Part shown: piece after piece, positions 63,617-64,000 of the stretch
How the letters are laid out: each line of letters starts with the position of its first letter
How positions within the stretch are numbered: the stretch's first letter is position 1
NCBI GenBank assembly: GCA_937911865.1
Contig: CALDSK010000026.1
Location: 1-64,000, forward strand
Length of the DNA stretch: 64,000 bases
Direction of reading: 5' to 3'
From: an uncultured Synechococcus sp.
GTDB lineage: Bacteria > Cyanobacteriota > Cyanobacteriia > Phormidesmidales > Phormidesmidaceae
Position numbers and translations under genes: made by a program
The notes under the pieces: generated by a model
Databases searched by the model: none
The model's input: the letters and a program-made list of their open reading frames with translations, nothing else
What the model was told of the DNA's origin: nothing

Positions 63617-64000
63617 ATGTCAGATATTTTGCTTCAAGAGCTTACTAATACAGACCTCGACTGGCTAGTTACCACTGGCGAGCATCAGCCTATGAAAGCA
63701 GGCACCGTCCTATTGATGCCCGGCGATACGTCAGAAGTGTTGTATCTCATACTAGAAGGAACGCTGGCCATGAGTGCGCCCTGCAGCGGGCGAGAGTTTG
63801 CACAGCTCCATCGAGGCGATATTATCGGCGGTGGGTGGCTGTTCAAAACTGAGCCAGTAAGCGTAACAACGGCTAAAAGTGATGGCGTTGTGTTAGCAGT
63901 TCCCAAGGCTGAGTTAGAGAGCAAACTAGGAACAGACGTTAGTTTTGCGGCTCATTTTTACCGGGCGATCGCACTTATCCTTTCGCACCGCATTCGCAAT
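63617..64000 (+). CDS. Cyclic-nucleotide-binding domain protein (3' end outside window)
   Basis: Open from an ATG at 63617 to the edge (128 codons seen). It begins MSDILLQELTNTDLDWLVTT, then a cNMP-binding barrel with KAGTVLLMPGDTSEVLYLIL, EGTLAMS and RGDIIGGGWLFKTEPVSVTT. The phosphate-binding cassette is poorly conserved (no clear GE...R/TA pattern), so binding of cAMP is uncertain. Small proteins of this type accompany exporter and leader-peptide loci in cyanobacteria, which fits the divergent leader peptide. The function is inferred from context. Confidence 0.75.
   Translation, partial: MSDILLQELTNTDLDWLVTTGEHQPMKAGTVLLMPGDTSEVLYLILEGTLAMSAPCSGREFAQLHRGDIIGGGWLFKTEPVSVTTAKSDGVVLAVPKAELESKLGTDVSFAAHFYRAIALILSHRIRN

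Overview
The window reads as chromosomal DNA of a cyanobacterium, most likely a filamentous, motile Leptolyngbya/Phormidesmis-type organism. HIP1 octamers (GCGATCGC and near variants) recur inside genes and spacers throughout. The gene set includes cyanobacterial markers: a DUF1825 protein, a CHASE2 sensor, an HpsL-type polysaccharide protein, a PEP-CTERM protein and a cyanobacterial PPOX flavoprotein. No photosynthesis gene is present, so a finer placement is a guess.

Layout. 1-3.6 kb: the end of an exporter locus, with a parvulin-type isomerase followed by a HlyB/HetC-like ABC exporter that carries a cyclic-nucleotide-binding barrel and an inactive C39-like domain (cut by the left edge). 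4-16.1 kb: mostly single housekeeping or membrane genes (TPR protein, ferredoxin-like protein, YidD, PIN-PhoH ATPase, dynamin-like GTPase, Ca2+/Na+ antiporter, PPOX flavoprotein, CysE, site-2 protease, pentapeptide protein). 16.3-26.4 kb: a surface polysaccharide region with HpsL-like ligase/polymerase and four glycosyltransferases, interrupted by a PEP-CTERM metalloprotease and a uracil-DNA glycosylase. 27.3-30 kb: a tight tyrS-pyrF-(frameshifted gene) operon. 30.5-40.2 kb: PBP1A, DUF1825, a J-TPR protein, TM2/SHOCT, HhH, LepB, QueG, GNAT, NAD(P)HX repair, SH3 protein. 40.4-44.5 kb: the Hen1-Pnkp RNA repair pair, followed by what looks like the tail of a PIN-like toxin. 44.7-50.7 kb: a TPR-CD225 protein, a DrrAB-type ABC exporter and a GMC oxidoreductase.

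50.7-56.1 kb is the accessory part: two diverged RusA-like nucleases flank a degenerate PD-(D/E)XK-like gene, followed by small conserved proteins, a ribbon-helix-helix protein next to a perfect 22-bp palindrome, and a short degenerate tRNA array. One array member is a good cloverleaf with a UUA (ochre-reading) anticodon. 56.5-62.8 kb holds a GT39-like membrane glycosyltransferase, a CHASE2 kinase with its NarL-type regulator, and an OmpR-type regulator whose receiver lacks the phosphoacceptor Asp and the conserved Lys. At the right edge a short double-glycine leader peptide with a duplicated core is divergent from a cyclic-nucleotide-binding protein, which looks like the start of a peptide secretion locus continuing beyond the window.

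Two structural patterns cut across the annotation. First, a ~105-bp two-hairpin element occurs twice in opposite orientation (20484-20590 and 55250-55354) with compensatory stem changes; a third, looser relative may lie near 62.9-63.0 kb. Second, short degenerate tandem repeats (about 12-30 bp) sit at many gene boundaries and in several cases run into the N-terminal coding sequence.
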